From positions 1 to 64,000 of the forward strand of contig CANGHW010000004.1 of NCBI GenBank assembly GCA_947453695.1: DNA of 64,000 nt. Reading direction: 5' to 3'. The DNA comes from Opitutia bacterium. GTDB taxonomy: Bacteria; Verrucomicrobiota; Verrucomicrobiia; Opitutales; Opitutaceae. Below are positions 8,601 to 17,365 of this stretch, piece after piece. Position 1 is the first letter of the stretch, and every line of letters starts with the position of its first letter. Below the pieces are notes generated by a model, which had not been told where the DNA came from, did no database searches, and was given only the letters and a program-made list of their open reading frames with translations. The translations under genes were made by a program, and so were the position numbers.

Positions 8601-11600
8601 TGTTTACGATCGCGTCGCCGCCACGACCTCCCGCGTGAGCGTTTCCTCGGCCGGCACGCAGGCGACCGATCCGGCGGGCAACCCGTTTCTCCTCGGCAGC
8701 ATCAATCCTTACATCAGTGCGACCGGCCGATACGTAACCTTTGCCTCGATGGCCAGCAACTTGGCCCCCGGCGATGCGGCTGGCCGCTTTGGCACTCTGG
8801 CCAGCGCAACCGTTGCCGCTGGAGCCGTCACGGCCGTCTCGATCACCAACCCCGGTGCGGCGGCGGGCTCAGCCAACTATACATCGATTCCGGCGATTGT
8901 CTTCTCGGGTGGCGGCGGCACGGGAGCGGCGGCCACGGCCACGCTGTCGGGCGGCACCAGTGGTTATATCACCGGATTCACCGTCACCTCCGCCGGTTCA
9001 GGCTACACCTCGGCTCCGAACGTGACGATTGCGGGCGCCTTCAACGGCTCGCTCAACATTTATGTCGCGGATCGCGATGTCAGCGCCTCTGGCACTTTTG
9101 GCACGGCAGGTAACATCGCCACCTCGATCGTGAGCGTAAACAAGTTCGGTTACCAAAGCATCCGTGTGCTGGGCGCCCAAAGTTCGGCTGCCGCCGACAT
9201 CTACCCGGTGATCAGTGCCGACGGTCGTTGGGTTGCGTTGCCCTCCGATGCGGAAACGAGCGTCGGCTTGGCGACCACCACCACGAACCTTCTGTCGAAC
9301 GACAGCAACGGCGCGCGCGACGTCTTCCTCCACGACCGCCGGATCAACGCCCTGCCGACGGCCAGCTCTCCGCCGACCGTCACAATCACTAGCCCCGGCA
9401 CAGGGGGCAGCGCCCTCGTCAACACCGCGATCCAAGTTACCGCCAGCGCGACCGCCGCGACCGTCGGCGGCACCGTCCTTGGAGTCGTCTCCCGCGTCGA
9501 ATTTTACGTCAACGGCACGAGCCTTGGCAGCACGACCGTGTTTCCCTATACGGCGACATGGACGCCGACGGCGGTCGGCAGCTACACCTTGAGTGCCTTG
9601 GTCACGGACAGCTTCGGCAATCTCGGAGTCTCGTCCAACGTCGTCGTCTCCATCAACGCCGCCCCATCGGTAGGTCTCACCAATCCGGTGGCTGGAACGA
9701 ATATCAATATCAACACGACGGTTGCGGTCACCGCCACGGCTGGTGCCTCTAATCCCGGCGGCGTAATTAGCGCCGTGCAATTCTTTGCCAACGGTCTTTC
9801 GCTTGGGACTGATAATGCAGCGCCGTTTTCGGTGAATTGGACGCCGTCAGTTGCCGGCAACTACACCCTTACGGCGGTCGCCACCGAGACGATTGGCGCC
9901 CAGACCACGCAGAGCACCTCGCCCGCGGTTGCGGTTAGTGTCGTTGTGCCGGGTGGCAGCGGTGGTGGTGGCACTGCCACCCCCCCAATTGTGAGTCTTG
10001 ATCCGCTGGCCGCCTCTACCGCCTCGGTCAACGCGCGCGTCAATCTGTCAGCGAGTGCCTCAGCGGGCTCGGCTAGCACCACGATTGCCAATGTGCAGTT
10101 CTTTGCGGGCAGCACCCTCATCGGTTCTGACAATACGGCACCCTATACCTTCGTCTGGACCCCTCAGTCGCTTGGCACCTTCATTCTCACTGCTGTGGCG
10201 ACCGATAACCTCGGTGCGAGCACCACGTCGTCTCCACGCACGATCACCGTGAATGGCACGTTGTCGGTCGCACTCACTTCGCCGGCGGGCGGGTCGACTA
10301 TTTCGGTGAATGTCCCGCAGACGCTCACGGCAAACGCGAGCGTCACCAACGGCACGGTCGTCAGCGTCCAATTTCTCGCGAACGGCTCACCCGTAGGAAC
10401 CGTTTCAACGTTTCCTTATTCGACCACGTGGACACCAGCGACCCCGGGCACCTATTCCCTCGTCGCGGTCGCGACTGACAATACAGGTGCGCAGTCCAAT
10501 TCTGTGGCGAATGTGGTCACCGTGGCTTCTACCACACCTCCTCCGGTTGTGTCACTTACCTCCAGCCTGCCGACGGTCAGTTCGGTAAACGCCCGGATCA
10601 ACCTGTCGGCCTCGGCGACACCGGGAAATCCTGTGAGCACGATTTCAGATGTGAAGTTCTATGCGAACGGCTCCTTGATCGGATCTGACAACACCGCGCC
10701 CTACACGGCGGTTTGGACGCCCGCCGCAGTGGGCACCTACCTGATTACTGCCGTGGCGACCGATAACCTGGGTGCGAGCACCACCACGACCGCGGTGACC
10801 GTAAACATCAATGGTGTCCTCGCAGTTGCGGTTACATCGCCTGTGTCCAATGCCAACATCTCGGTCAATCAGCCGCAGACCGTGGTCGCGAGTGCGACCG
10901 TCACCAACGGCACGGTGGTGAGCGTCCAATTTCTGGCCAACGGCAATCCCATTGGCACAGCGACCTCGTTCCCCTATTCTGTCTCGTGGACTCCCGTCAC
11001 GGCTGGCACGTATACGCTGATGGCGGTGGCGACGGATAATACCGGGGCGCAGGCCAACTCGGCGGTCAACATCATCAATGTCGGCACGGGCACGGCACCC
11101 ACGGTCTCGATCGTCAGTCCTTCGGCGACTTCGTCGATTCCGGTTGGTAGTCCGCAAACGATTTTGGCCAATGCCTCAGCCGGTTCCGGCACCATCGCCA
11201 GTGTGCAGTTCCTCGCCAACGGCGTGGTGATCGGCACCGACACGACCTTCCCCTACAATCAGGTTTGGACGCCCAACGCCTTGGGCAGCGTCGAACTCAC
11301 CGCCATTGCGACGGATACTTTGGGCAATCGGTCCACCAGCACGCCGGTTACTGTAAGCGTCGCCGGAGTCAGCCCCGGGCAGCCCGTGGTTTCGCTCTCT
11401 GCCCCGATTGCCGGCGCTTCCCTGCCAGTGGGCATCGCCACGACGATCGCGGCCAGTGCGTCTGATCCGGACGGCACCATCGCGTTGGTCGAGTTCTTCG
11501 CCAACGGTGTTTCCATCGGAACGAAGAGCGTCTTCCCCTACAATGTCGTCTTCACGCCGGCGGCCCCCGGTCTCTACGTCCTGACGGCGCGCGCCACCGA

Positions 11601-14600
11601 CAACGGCGGCAATATTGCCACTAGCTCCGCCACGACGGTTTCCGTTTCGGGCGGCACGGCTCCGTCCGTAGCGATTACGGCACCGACGGCGGGAGCTACG
11701 GTCGGCGTCAATGCTTCGCAAACCATCACCGCGACCGCGACCTCCTCCGGCGGCACGATCGCCAGCGTGCAATTCCTGGTTAACGGCGTCGCATTGGGAG
11801 GGGCCGACGCGACATTCCCCTATGCGGCGACCTGGACGCCCACCGCGCTCGGCACCTATTCGCTGACGGCACGGGCGACGGACAGCTTTGGTAACTTCAC
11901 CGACTCGGCTCCGATTGTCCTCACGGTGGCAGCGACCGCTGCTCCGACCGTGGCGCTTACCAGCCCCTCCAATGGCAGTTCCTTCACGGCCGGCACGACG
12001 ATCAATCTCGCGGCCAATGCCGCAGATTCGGACGGCAACATCACTCAGGTCCAATTCTTGGTGAATGGCCAACCGCAGGGTGCGCCGGATACGGCGGCGC
12101 CCTACGTCGCGACTTGGACGCCGGGATCGGTGGGCCTCTACACGGTCACCGCCCAAGCCACCGATAACAGTGGCAACGTCACGCTCAGTGCTCCGGTCAC
12201 CGTCAGCATCGGCTCGAACGCCGCCCCCACGGTCGACTTTACCAGTCCGACGGCCGGCAGCTATTCCCTGGGCAATCAGATCCTCATTAACGTCTCGGCT
12301 TCGGACTCCGACGGCACGGTGACCGGAGTGCAGTTCTTCGCCAACGGCGTTCCGATCGGCAGCGCGACGGCGGCACCCTTTACGCTCAGCTGGCGGGCTC
12401 CGGCCGCGGGCAATTACGGGCTGACTGCGATCGCCACGGACAACGTCGGTAATGCAACCACCAGCTCTCCGGTCTCGGTCACGGTAACCTCGGTCGCCGC
12501 GCCCGGCGCCACCATCACCAACCCAGTGGCAGGCACATCCTACCTCGCTGGCAATGCCATCCCGCTCGTCGCTGCGACTAGTGGCGGCAACGGTCCAATC
12601 GCCCAAGTCCAGTTCTTCGTGAACGGCGTCAGCCTCGGCACGGACAATTCCTTCCCCTACACGTCGACTTGGACGCCGGCCGCACCGGGCAACTATAGCT
12701 TGGTGGCCATTGCCACCGATAGCGCCGGCATTTCTTCCACGGCCACGGCACTGGCAATCGTGATCACGGGAAATCAAGCGCCCACCGTTGCGATCACTGC
12801 TCCCGGCGGAGGCACGCGCGTAAACGCCGGCACGATCGTGAACTTGGTCGCAACCGCGGCGGATGTGGACGGCACGGTGGCCTCCGTTCGGTTCCTCGCC
12901 AACGGCAATGCCGTCGGTGCCGCGGCGACGACTGCGCCGTTCACCACCGCGTGGACGCCCTCGGCCGCCGGCACGTATTCGATCGTCGCCCAGGCGTCGG
13001 ATAACTCCGGCAATGTGACGAATTCCGCCGCGATCAATGTCATTGTTTCGCCCAACGCTTCGCCGGTAGTCGCGCTGGCTGCACCCACGGGCGGCTCGGT
13101 GGTTCGCGCCGGCGCCGTCACTAATCTGACCGCCAATGCCTCCGATGCGGATGGCACCATCGCCAGCGTGCAGTTCTTCGCCAACGGCGCTCCGATCGGG
13201 GCGGCGATCACGGCCGTGAGTCCGCAAGGCGGCTATCGCACGCAGTGGACACCCACCGCCGAGGGCATCTATCGCCTTACGGCCGTGGCGCTCGACAATG
13301 CCGGAGCGACCACCACCACGACCACGGTCATGGTCCTCGCGGTCAGCGCGGCCAACGGCGGCACCGACAATGTCTACACCGGCACCTACTCCGGCAGTGG
13401 TGAACTCGGTCGCTTCGCGGTCATCAGTGTGCGCGGCAAGACCGCGGCCTTTATCGGTTATTCCACCAGTGGCGCGGCCAAGACCTATTACTTCCCCGGT
13501 CTCTCGCTCGACAACGCCGGCGGCTTTATCCTCCCGGATTCACTCGGTCGCATCGCGATCACGGGAAGCGTCAACGATACCGGCGTATCGGGCCAGCTCG
13601 ATGCCAACCGCCTCTTCTTCATCGGGCCGGTCTCATTCCCGGCTTCGACTGGCTCGATTGCATCCGGCTACTACAGCGGCAATTTGACCGGACGTTCCGG
13701 CAGCACCGTGGCGGCGATCATCGGTCCCGATGGATCGATCATGCTCTATGCCTCGGAGGGCACTTTCCAGGCGGCCGGGGCCGGAGCCATCGATGGCACC
13801 GGTGCATTCAGCGTGGTTGTGACCGGTGGAGCCCGCTTTACCGGCAAGGCTGACCCGGCGACGGGCTTCCTGACCGGAACCCTGAGTGGCACCAACGGTG
13901 GAGCCTTTACGGCCGCGACGTCCTCGGGCGTCGCCTTCAGCGATGGTTTCCTCCGCAATCTTTCCACCCGCGGACAGGTAGGCACAGGCTCCAATATCCT
14001 GATCGCCGGCTTCGTCGTGGGCGGCACGGTGCCGAAGCAGGTCCTCGTCCGCGCCATCGGCCCGACCCTCACCTCGTTTGGCCTTTCCGGTGCACTTGCC
14101 GATCCTCAACTCCAGATCTTCAACAGCAGCGGAGCGCTCGTCGTGGCGAACAATAACTGGGGCGGGGCAGGGGACGTGATTGGCGCCTCGGCCAGTGTCG
14201 GAGCATTCCCGCTGGCGACCACGAGCTTGGATGCGGTGGCCCTCGCGACTCTTTCCCCAGGTGCCTACACGGCCCAAGTCAGTGGCGTGAATGGAACCAC
14301 CGGGGTCGCACTCGTCGAACTCTACGATGTCGACAGCCTCCAGCCGTTCTCGTCGCAGAAGGTCATGAACGTCGCCACCCGCGGTGTGGTGGGCACGGGC
14401 CAAAGCCAGCTCATTGCGGGCTTCGTGGTGAGCGGCAATACGGCGAAGAAAGTTCTCATTCGCGCGGTGGGTCCGACCCTCGCCGCCGCGCCCTTTAATG
14501 TCGCCGGTGTTCTCGCTGATCCCTCCCTCGTTCTCGTGCGCAGCGACAATGTAGTGGTGCGGGAAAACGACAATTGGGAGACGGGCAACGACGCGGCGCT

Positions 14601-14763
14601 CATCAATGAGGCAGCCATCAAGGTGGGCGCCTTCCCTCTCGCGACGGGTTCAAAAGATGCCGCAATTCTGCTGAATCTTCCGCCCGGCATCTACAGCGCG
14701 CAGGTCACCGGACCCGGCACGACGACAGGTGTCGCGCTCGTCGAAGTCTACGAAGTCCCATAA
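5605..14763 (+). CDS. Giant secreted repeat protein: beta repeats, CARDB-like, PD40 propeller, 14 Ig-like domains, paired C-terminal modules
   Basis: 3052 residues from ATG 5605, which is preceded by a GAGGTG ribosome-binding site; an upstream GTG (5596) is less likely. The signal peptide is about 1-27. Residues about 146-549 hold ten roughly 38-residue repeats ('GYTSAPTV', then 'TGGGGTGATA'). A CARDB-like domain lies at about 554-686 and a TolB/PD40-like propeller at about 706-1245 ('SDGRY..F.S.A.NL...D.N...DIF'). Fourteen Ig-like domains of roughly 93 residues fill about 1255-2580 ('VQFFANG ... PYT.TWTP ... LTA.ATD'). A beta-rich region and two copies of 'LIAGFVV ... VLVRAIGPTL' modules end the chain. 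The fold types imply a cell-surface or extracellular adhesin or matrix protein. It lies 63 bases after the secretin gene and may be its cargo. Confidence 0.85.
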   Translation: MKLFLRLFFGAALALLASAVSLRAAAVLNVTGVTATPGSVQPGQSVQFTVSISNASLAPTGGGTANDFLGGSADVAVTLSSLTADPIVLGSQSVFIPAITASGTGTVNVSFTIPSRYSQAASYFAQARLGFRPTGSTTTATATVSGTVSAINVTSGGSNYSAAPTVNITGGGGAGATARAVVAGGAVIAIDVVNAGAGYTSSPTISFTNAPSDATGSGATASSIIDASLSSIAINSAGSGYGSTPVVLITGGGGGNFASASGSLTGGVVSSFAVTGAGSGYTTVPTVTVTGGGGAGATGTAVINASITTLNLVTGGTKYTNPTVTFTGGGGTGATASATVTPTIVTALTLTAGGTGYSANPVVTISGGGGTGATASATVSPAGVITALTITANGTGYTTAPTVAITDATGTGATATASVGGVITALTITSGGSGYTSAPVVTINDSAGSGGTGATATTAISGSLSSITLTAAGAGFTSAPTVSVSAPGGAGVAATAVANINANSGGISVTGGGSNYTTTPTVVVSGGGPSSVGNGTISISSYTTPSQIVTVTGQPDLVITGVNYPAGVSYKGGDIMPMSLTFTNNQSSNGTPNVPFKPSTGGATYFRIQIVLSANPTYGDSDDFLLTFLDVPTTVNSDGVNHTFSWNQLLPGNFSGSYYVLAKIDSLTQVAESIESDFTLNGNNIWQDVAGTRIALLPTTFPTMYLASTSTTGSSGNGYSDNPSITSDGRYTVFASDASNLVANDTNNVRDIFIFDSQTSTTRRLNLSQQGAQANAASATPAISAAGRYVAFSSDATNLILGDNNGFSDIFVVDVITGAISLESVATNPSAGVLGTQANGSNFRPSLSSDGRYVVFESSATNLITGGTAVGVTNIYLRDRTTGVTTLVSRATGAAGAAGNGSSIQAVISADGNYVAFASLANNLVAGDTNGLRDVFLRDLVGNTTIRVSVGAAGAESVASPIGGDSRAPSISQDGRYIAFSSEAPNLVAGDTNGTSDIFVYDRVAATTSRVSVSSAGTQATDPAGNPFLLGSINPYISATGRYVTFASMASNLAPGDAAGRFGTLASATVAAGAVTAVSITNPGAAAGSANYTSIPAIVFSGGGGTGAAATATLSGGTSGYITGFTVTSAGSGYTSAPNVTIAGAFNGSLNIYVADRDVSASGTFGTAGNIATSIVSVNKFGYQSIRVLGAQSSAAADIYPVISADGRWVALPSDAETSVGLATTTTNLLSNDSNGARDVFLHDRRINALPTASSPPTVTITSPGTGGSALVNTAIQVTASATAATVGGTVLGVVSRVEFYVNGTSLGSTTVFPYTATWTPTAVGSYTLSALVTDSFGNLGVSSNVVVSINAAPSVGLTNPVAGTNININTTVAVTATAGASNPGGVISAVQFFANGLSLGTDNAAPFSVNWTPSVAGNYTLTAVATETIGAQTTQSTSPAVAVSVVVPGGSGGGGTATPPIVSLDPLAASTASVNARVNLSASASAGSASTTIANVQFFAGSTLIGSDNTAPYTFVWTPQSLGTFILTAVATDNLGASTTSSPRTITVNGTLSVALTSPAGGSTISVNVPQTLTANASVTNGTVVSVQFLANGSPVGTVSTFPYSTTWTPATPGTYSLVAVATDNTGAQSNSVANVVTVASTTPPPVVSLTSSLPTVSSVNARINLSASATPGNPVSTISDVKFYANGSLIGSDNTAPYTAVWTPAAVGTYLITAVATDNLGASTTTTAVTVNINGVLAVAVTSPVSNANISVNQPQTVVASATVTNGTVVSVQFLANGNPIGTATSFPYSVSWTPVTAGTYTLMAVATDNTGAQANSAVNIINVGTGTAPTVSIVSPSATSSIPVGSPQTILANASAGSGTIASVQFLANGVVIGTDTTFPYNQVWTPNALGSVELTAIATDTLGNRSTSTPVTVSVAGVSPGQPVVSLSAPIAGASLPVGIATTIAASASDPDGTIALVEFFANGVSIGTKSVFPYNVVFTPAAPGLYVLTARATDNGGNIATSSATTVSVSGGTAPSVAITAPTAGATVGVNASQTITATATSSGGTIASVQFLVNGVALGGADATFPYAATWTPTALGTYSLTARATDSFGNFTDSAPIVLTVAATAAPTVALTSPSNGSSFTAGTTINLAANAADSDGNITQVQFLVNGQPQGAPDTAAPYVATWTPGSVGLYTVTAQATDNSGNVTLSAPVTVSIGSNAAPTVDFTSPTAGSYSLGNQILINVSASDSDGTVTGVQFFANGVPIGSATAAPFTLSWRAPAAGNYGLTAIATDNVGNATTSSPVSVTVTSVAAPGATITNPVAGTSYLAGNAIPLVAATSGGNGPIAQVQFFVNGVSLGTDNSFPYTSTWTPAAPGNYSLVAIATDSAGISSTATALAIVITGNQAPTVAITAPGGGTRVNAGTIVNLVATAADVDGTVASVRFLANGNAVGAAATTAPFTTAWTPSAAGTYSIVAQASDNSGNVTNSAAINVIVSPNASPVVALAAPTGGSVVRAGAVTNLTANASDADGTIASVQFFANGAPIGAAITAVSPQGGYRTQWTPTAEGIYRLTAVALDNAGATTTTTTVMVLAVSAANGGTDNVYTGTYSGSGELGRFAVISVRGKTAAFIGYSTSGAAKTYYFPGLSLDNAGGFILPDSLGRIAITGSVNDTGVSGQLDANRLFFIGPVSFPASTGSIASGYYSGNLTGRSGSTVAAIIGPDGSIMLYASEGTFQAAGAGAIDGTGAFSVVVTGGARFTGKADPATGFLTGTLSGTNGGAFTAATSSGVAFSDGFLRNLSTRGQVGTGSNILIAGFVVGGTVPKQVLVRAIGPTLTSFGLSGALADPQLQIFNSSGALVVANNNWGGAGDVIGASASVGAFPLATTSLDAVALATLSPGAYTAQVSGVNGTTGVALVELYDVDSLQPFSSQKVMNVATRGVVGTGQSQLIAGFVVSGNTAKKVLIRAVGPTLAAAPFNVAGVLADPSLVLVRSDNVVVRENDNWETGNDAALINEAAIKVGAFPLATGSKDAAILLNLPPGIYSAQVTGPGTTTGVALVEVYEVP

Positions 14764-14817
14764 AGGAAATCGGGCGGGCATACGTCAGCCTTTGCTCGCC
14801 CCGCGCCCTTCACTCCG

Positions 14818-14848
14818 GGCCGCACCTCAACGGTGCGGCCTGTTTTTT
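14818..14848 (+). terminator. Rho-independent terminator after the giant repeat gene
   Basis: A perfect 9-bp stem (ggccgcacc / ggtgcggcc) with a 5-base loop is followed by tgtttttt, 55 bases after the stop codon. It closes the secretin-giant protein transcription unit. Confidence 0.9.
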
Positions 14849-14861
14849 GGTGGCACCGGAC

Positions 14862-15473
14862 CTACCACAGCGGGCCCATAAATCCCGCCGCCGCTTTCAC
14901 GGCGACCACCGCCAGATTCTTTGCCGCGTGCGCCGCAAAACACGGCAAGAGTGAGCGCTGCGGATTCCACGGCGCCAGCCGGGCCGCATACATCCAGAGC
15001 GACATCGCGAATACCGTGGCCGCGCTGAACCAGCCTTTGGTTCCAAGCGTCAGTGCAAAGCCGGCTTCATCCCACTTCCAAAGGAACGGGTGCGCCGCGG
15101 CAAACACGAGCGACGCTCCTGCCGCGGCAATCCACATTGTTGCCCGGCCCCGGCCCTCGACTACCAGCCACCCGCGAAACACCAGCTCCTCGATGATCGG
15201 CGCCGCCAGCACGGAATAGGCGGCAAACAGCCATGTCATCCGTGATTGCTCGCCCGCCACGCCGAGCGCGATCTCGCCGCCGGTCTCCAGCGCGACGAGT
15301 GCCAGCGCACCTGCCACGGCGATCCACACGGCGCGCCGGGGGGCCTCGGTTGCTCCGGGCAGTGCACGCGGATGGGGGGCACCGTGGCGGGCGATTTGCC
15401 GGTCATCCCGCCACCACTTGGCCACGTAGCCGCCGCCGGCGAGCATGAGGAGGAGAAGGAAGGGATCGTTCAT
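14862..15473 (-). CDS. CPBP-family intramembrane metalloprotease
   Basis: 203 residues with several hydrophobic helices. Motif 1 is 'EELVFRG' (EExxxR, about 94-100). A later 'FAAAHPFLW' supplies the His of motif 2, and 'CFAAHAAKN' near 178-186 supplies motif 3. These are the CAAX-protease/bacteriocin-processing (CPBP, ABI) family signatures; the Glu and His residues hold the metal in the membrane. The substrate is unknown. The gene converges on the terminator of the giant gene. The start is the first ATG of the frame and gives a membrane-inserting N-terminus. Confidence 0.85.
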   Translation of the reverse strand: MNDPFLLLLMLAGGGYVAKWWRDDRQIARHGAPHPRALPGATEAPRRAVWIAVAGALALVALETGGEIALGVAGEQSRMTWLFAAYSVLAAPIIEELVFRGWLVVEGRGRATMWIAAAGASLVFAAAHPFLWKWDEAGFALTLGTKGWFSAATVFAMSLWMYAARLAPWNPQRSLLPCFAAHAAKNLAVVAVKAAAGFMGPLW

Positions 15474-15629
15474 CGCGTCGTCTCATTCTCTGCGAAGGCA
15501 TCGACGGGAAGGCGAGCGCGCAACCGCCGTCGTTGGGGCAGCAATTCACCTCATTTCCACGCTCCTCCGTCCTTATGGTTGGACTATTCATTCGTTATTT
15601 TGGAAAACCGCCCCCACCTTTCCACTATC

Positions 15630-16661
15630 ATGAGCAGCGTCGCCAGCCCCGCTCCCGCACCCGCGAAACCCCACGCTTTCGCTCCCGTGTTTGCGCTGCT
15701 CGCGCCGCACATGGCCGAGCTCGACCGCTTCCTGCATGGCCAGTTGGAGTCGTTTGAGCCGGAGATTCGGGCCATGGCCGACTACTGCATCGACACCTCG
15801 GGCAAGCGCATTCGCCCCGCGCTGGTGTTTCTCAGTGGTTGGAGTGGTCCGGGGATCGTGACGCCCGACCTCGTGCGGGTCGCCGCGGTCGTCGAACTCG
15901 TCCACCTCGCCACGCTGGTCCACGACGACATCATGGACGAAGCCGACGTGCGCCGCAGTCGCCGCACGGCGTCCCGGGCCTACGGTCCGACCGCGGCCGT
16001 GCTGCTGGGCGACGCCCTCTTCGCCCACGCACTTCACCTGGCGACCCAGTTTCCCACGACCGAGATCTGTGCGGCCGTGTCGGACTCGACGCGTAAAGTC
16101 TGCGCCGGCGAGATCGTCCAGACCCTGCGCCGCGGTTCGACGAACATCACTCGCGCCGACTACCAGCGCATCGTCGACCTGAAGACCGCCGAGCTATTCC
16201 GCGTATCGTGTTTCCTCGGTGCCCGGTTGGCGGGTTCTGCTCCCGCCTATGTCGACGCCGCGAGCCGCTTTGGTCGCCATCTCGGTATCGCCTATCAGAT
16301 TTACGACGACCTCGTGGACTTCTTCGGCGACGAGGCGCGGATCGGCAAGACCCTCGGCACCGATCTCGCGAGCGGCAAGTTGACGCTCCCGCTCCTCGCG
16401 TTGATGGATCGCCTGCCGGCGGCCGAACGCGCCGAGCTGACTGCCGAAGTGACGGGCTCCCGCCCTCCGCAACTCGCCCTCCGGCTCGCCCAAATGCGCG
16501 ACTTGGAGATTTTTCCGTTCGTGGCCGCCGCCGTGCAGGAGGAAGTCTCCGCGGCTCGGGCCGCACTCAGTCCTTGGCCCGGTCAGGCGCCCACGCCGCT
16601 GCTCCTCGGACTTTGCGATGTCCTGGAGAAACAAGTGGCCTCATTGCGCCCCGCAGTCTGA
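15630..16661 (+). CDS. Polyprenyl diphosphate synthase (IspB-like)
   Basis: 343 residues from ATG 15630; a longer in-frame extension upstream overlaps the protease gene and lacks homology. The conserved 'GKRIRP' (58-63), first Asp-rich motif 'DDIMDEADVRR' (99-109) and second motif 'DDLVDFFGDE' (225-234) are all present. This trans-type prenyltransferase lengthens isoprenoid diphosphates with IPP. Product length, such as the octaprenyl or longer chain used for the quinone side chain, cannot be read from the sequence. An Ala/Pro-rich N-terminus of about 15 residues precedes the domain. Confidence 0.9.
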   Translation: MSSVASPAPAPAKPHAFAPVFALLAPHMAELDRFLHGQLESFEPEIRAMADYCIDTSGKRIRPALVFLSGWSGPGIVTPDLVRVAAVVELVHLATLVHDDIMDEADVRRSRRTASRAYGPTAAVLLGDALFAHALHLATQFPTTEICAAVSDSTRKVCAGEIVQTLRRGSTNITRADYQRIVDLKTAELFRVSCFLGARLAGSAPAYVDAASRFGRHLGIAYQIYDDLVDFFGDEARIGKTLGTDLASGKLTLPLLALMDRLPAAERAELTAEVTGSRPPQLALRLAQMRDLEIFPFVAAAVQEEVSAARAALSPWPGQAPTPLLLGLCDVLEKQVASLRPAV

Positions 16662-16729
16662 GCGATTGACTTCGGTTTAGCGAAATTCCGTTTGCACCGG
16701 CATCTCCGCCGGCCTTTGTTACTCGCGTC

Positions 16730-17365
16730 ATGGATGCCACCAAAGTTCTCGGCAAGACGCTCGTCGCGTCGCCCGAGCGCCAGCTAGAGGCCGACTCCGA
16801 CATGGAGATCGTTCGCCGCGTGCAGGCGGGTGACGTCGCGGCCTTTGACCAGCTCATCCTGAAATACCGTGAGCGGGTTTACGGCATTATCTACAATATG
16901 ACGTCGAATCGCGAGGATGCCGCCGACCTCGCGCAGGACTCGTTTATCAAGGCCTTTCAGTCGATCCACCGCTTTGGCGGCCAGTCCTCCTTCTTCACGT
17001 GGCTCTATCGCATCGCGGTCAATTCCACCCTCACGCATCTCCGGAAGGGGCGGATTCGGTCGTTCTTTAGTCTTGAGCGCATCAATAGCGATGAGCCGGT
17101 TTCCCGGGAAATTATTGATGCACTGACAGATACAACTGGCGCAGACCGGGATACATTCGTCCACGAACTGCAGGAAAAATTGAACGATGCGCTGCAGAAA
17201 CTGTCTATCAAGCATCGCACCGTGGTAACTCTTTTTGAAATCGATGGCCTCAGCCATCAAGAAATCGCCGAAGTCATGGACTGCTCCGTAGGCACCGTGC
17301 GCTCGCGCCTGCACTACGCGAAACAGCTGCTGCAGGCTGAACTCCAGCCCTACACGCGCAAATGA
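16730..17365 (+). CDS. ECF-type RNA polymerase sigma factor (RpoE-like)
   Basis: 211 residues. Region 2 spans about 24-100 ('DMEIVRRVQAGD', 'DLAQDSFIKAF', 'FFTWLYRIAVN'), and region 4 is near 152-205 with the helix-turn-helix 'LSHQEIAEVMDCSVGTVRSR'. This is a standard extracytoplasmic-function sigma factor. The stop overlaps the start of the next gene (ATGA), which encodes a single-pass membrane protein in the place where anti-sigma factors are usually found. An N-terminal tail of about 23 residues precedes region 2. Confidence 0.95.
   Translation: MDATKVLGKTLVASPERQLEADSDMEIVRRVQAGDVAAFDQLILKYRERVYGIIYNMTSNREDAADLAQDSFIKAFQSIHRFGGQSSFFTWLYRIAVNSTLTHLRKGRIRSFFSLERINSDEPVSREIIDALTDTTGADRDTFVHELQEKLNDALQKLSIKHRTVVTLFEIDGLSHQEIAEVMDCSVGTVRSRLHYAKQLLQAELQPYTRK

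Noticed and set aside
11176..13227. 683-codon open frame antisense to the giant repeat gene
   Set aside because: It mirrors the Ig repeats in an alternative frame, has Arg/Gly-rich low-complexity composition and no domain. High GC keeps antisense frames open.
15246..15629. N-terminal extension of the polyprenyl synthase frame
   Set aside because: It overlaps the CPBP protease gene and has no homology; the domain begins after ATG 15630.
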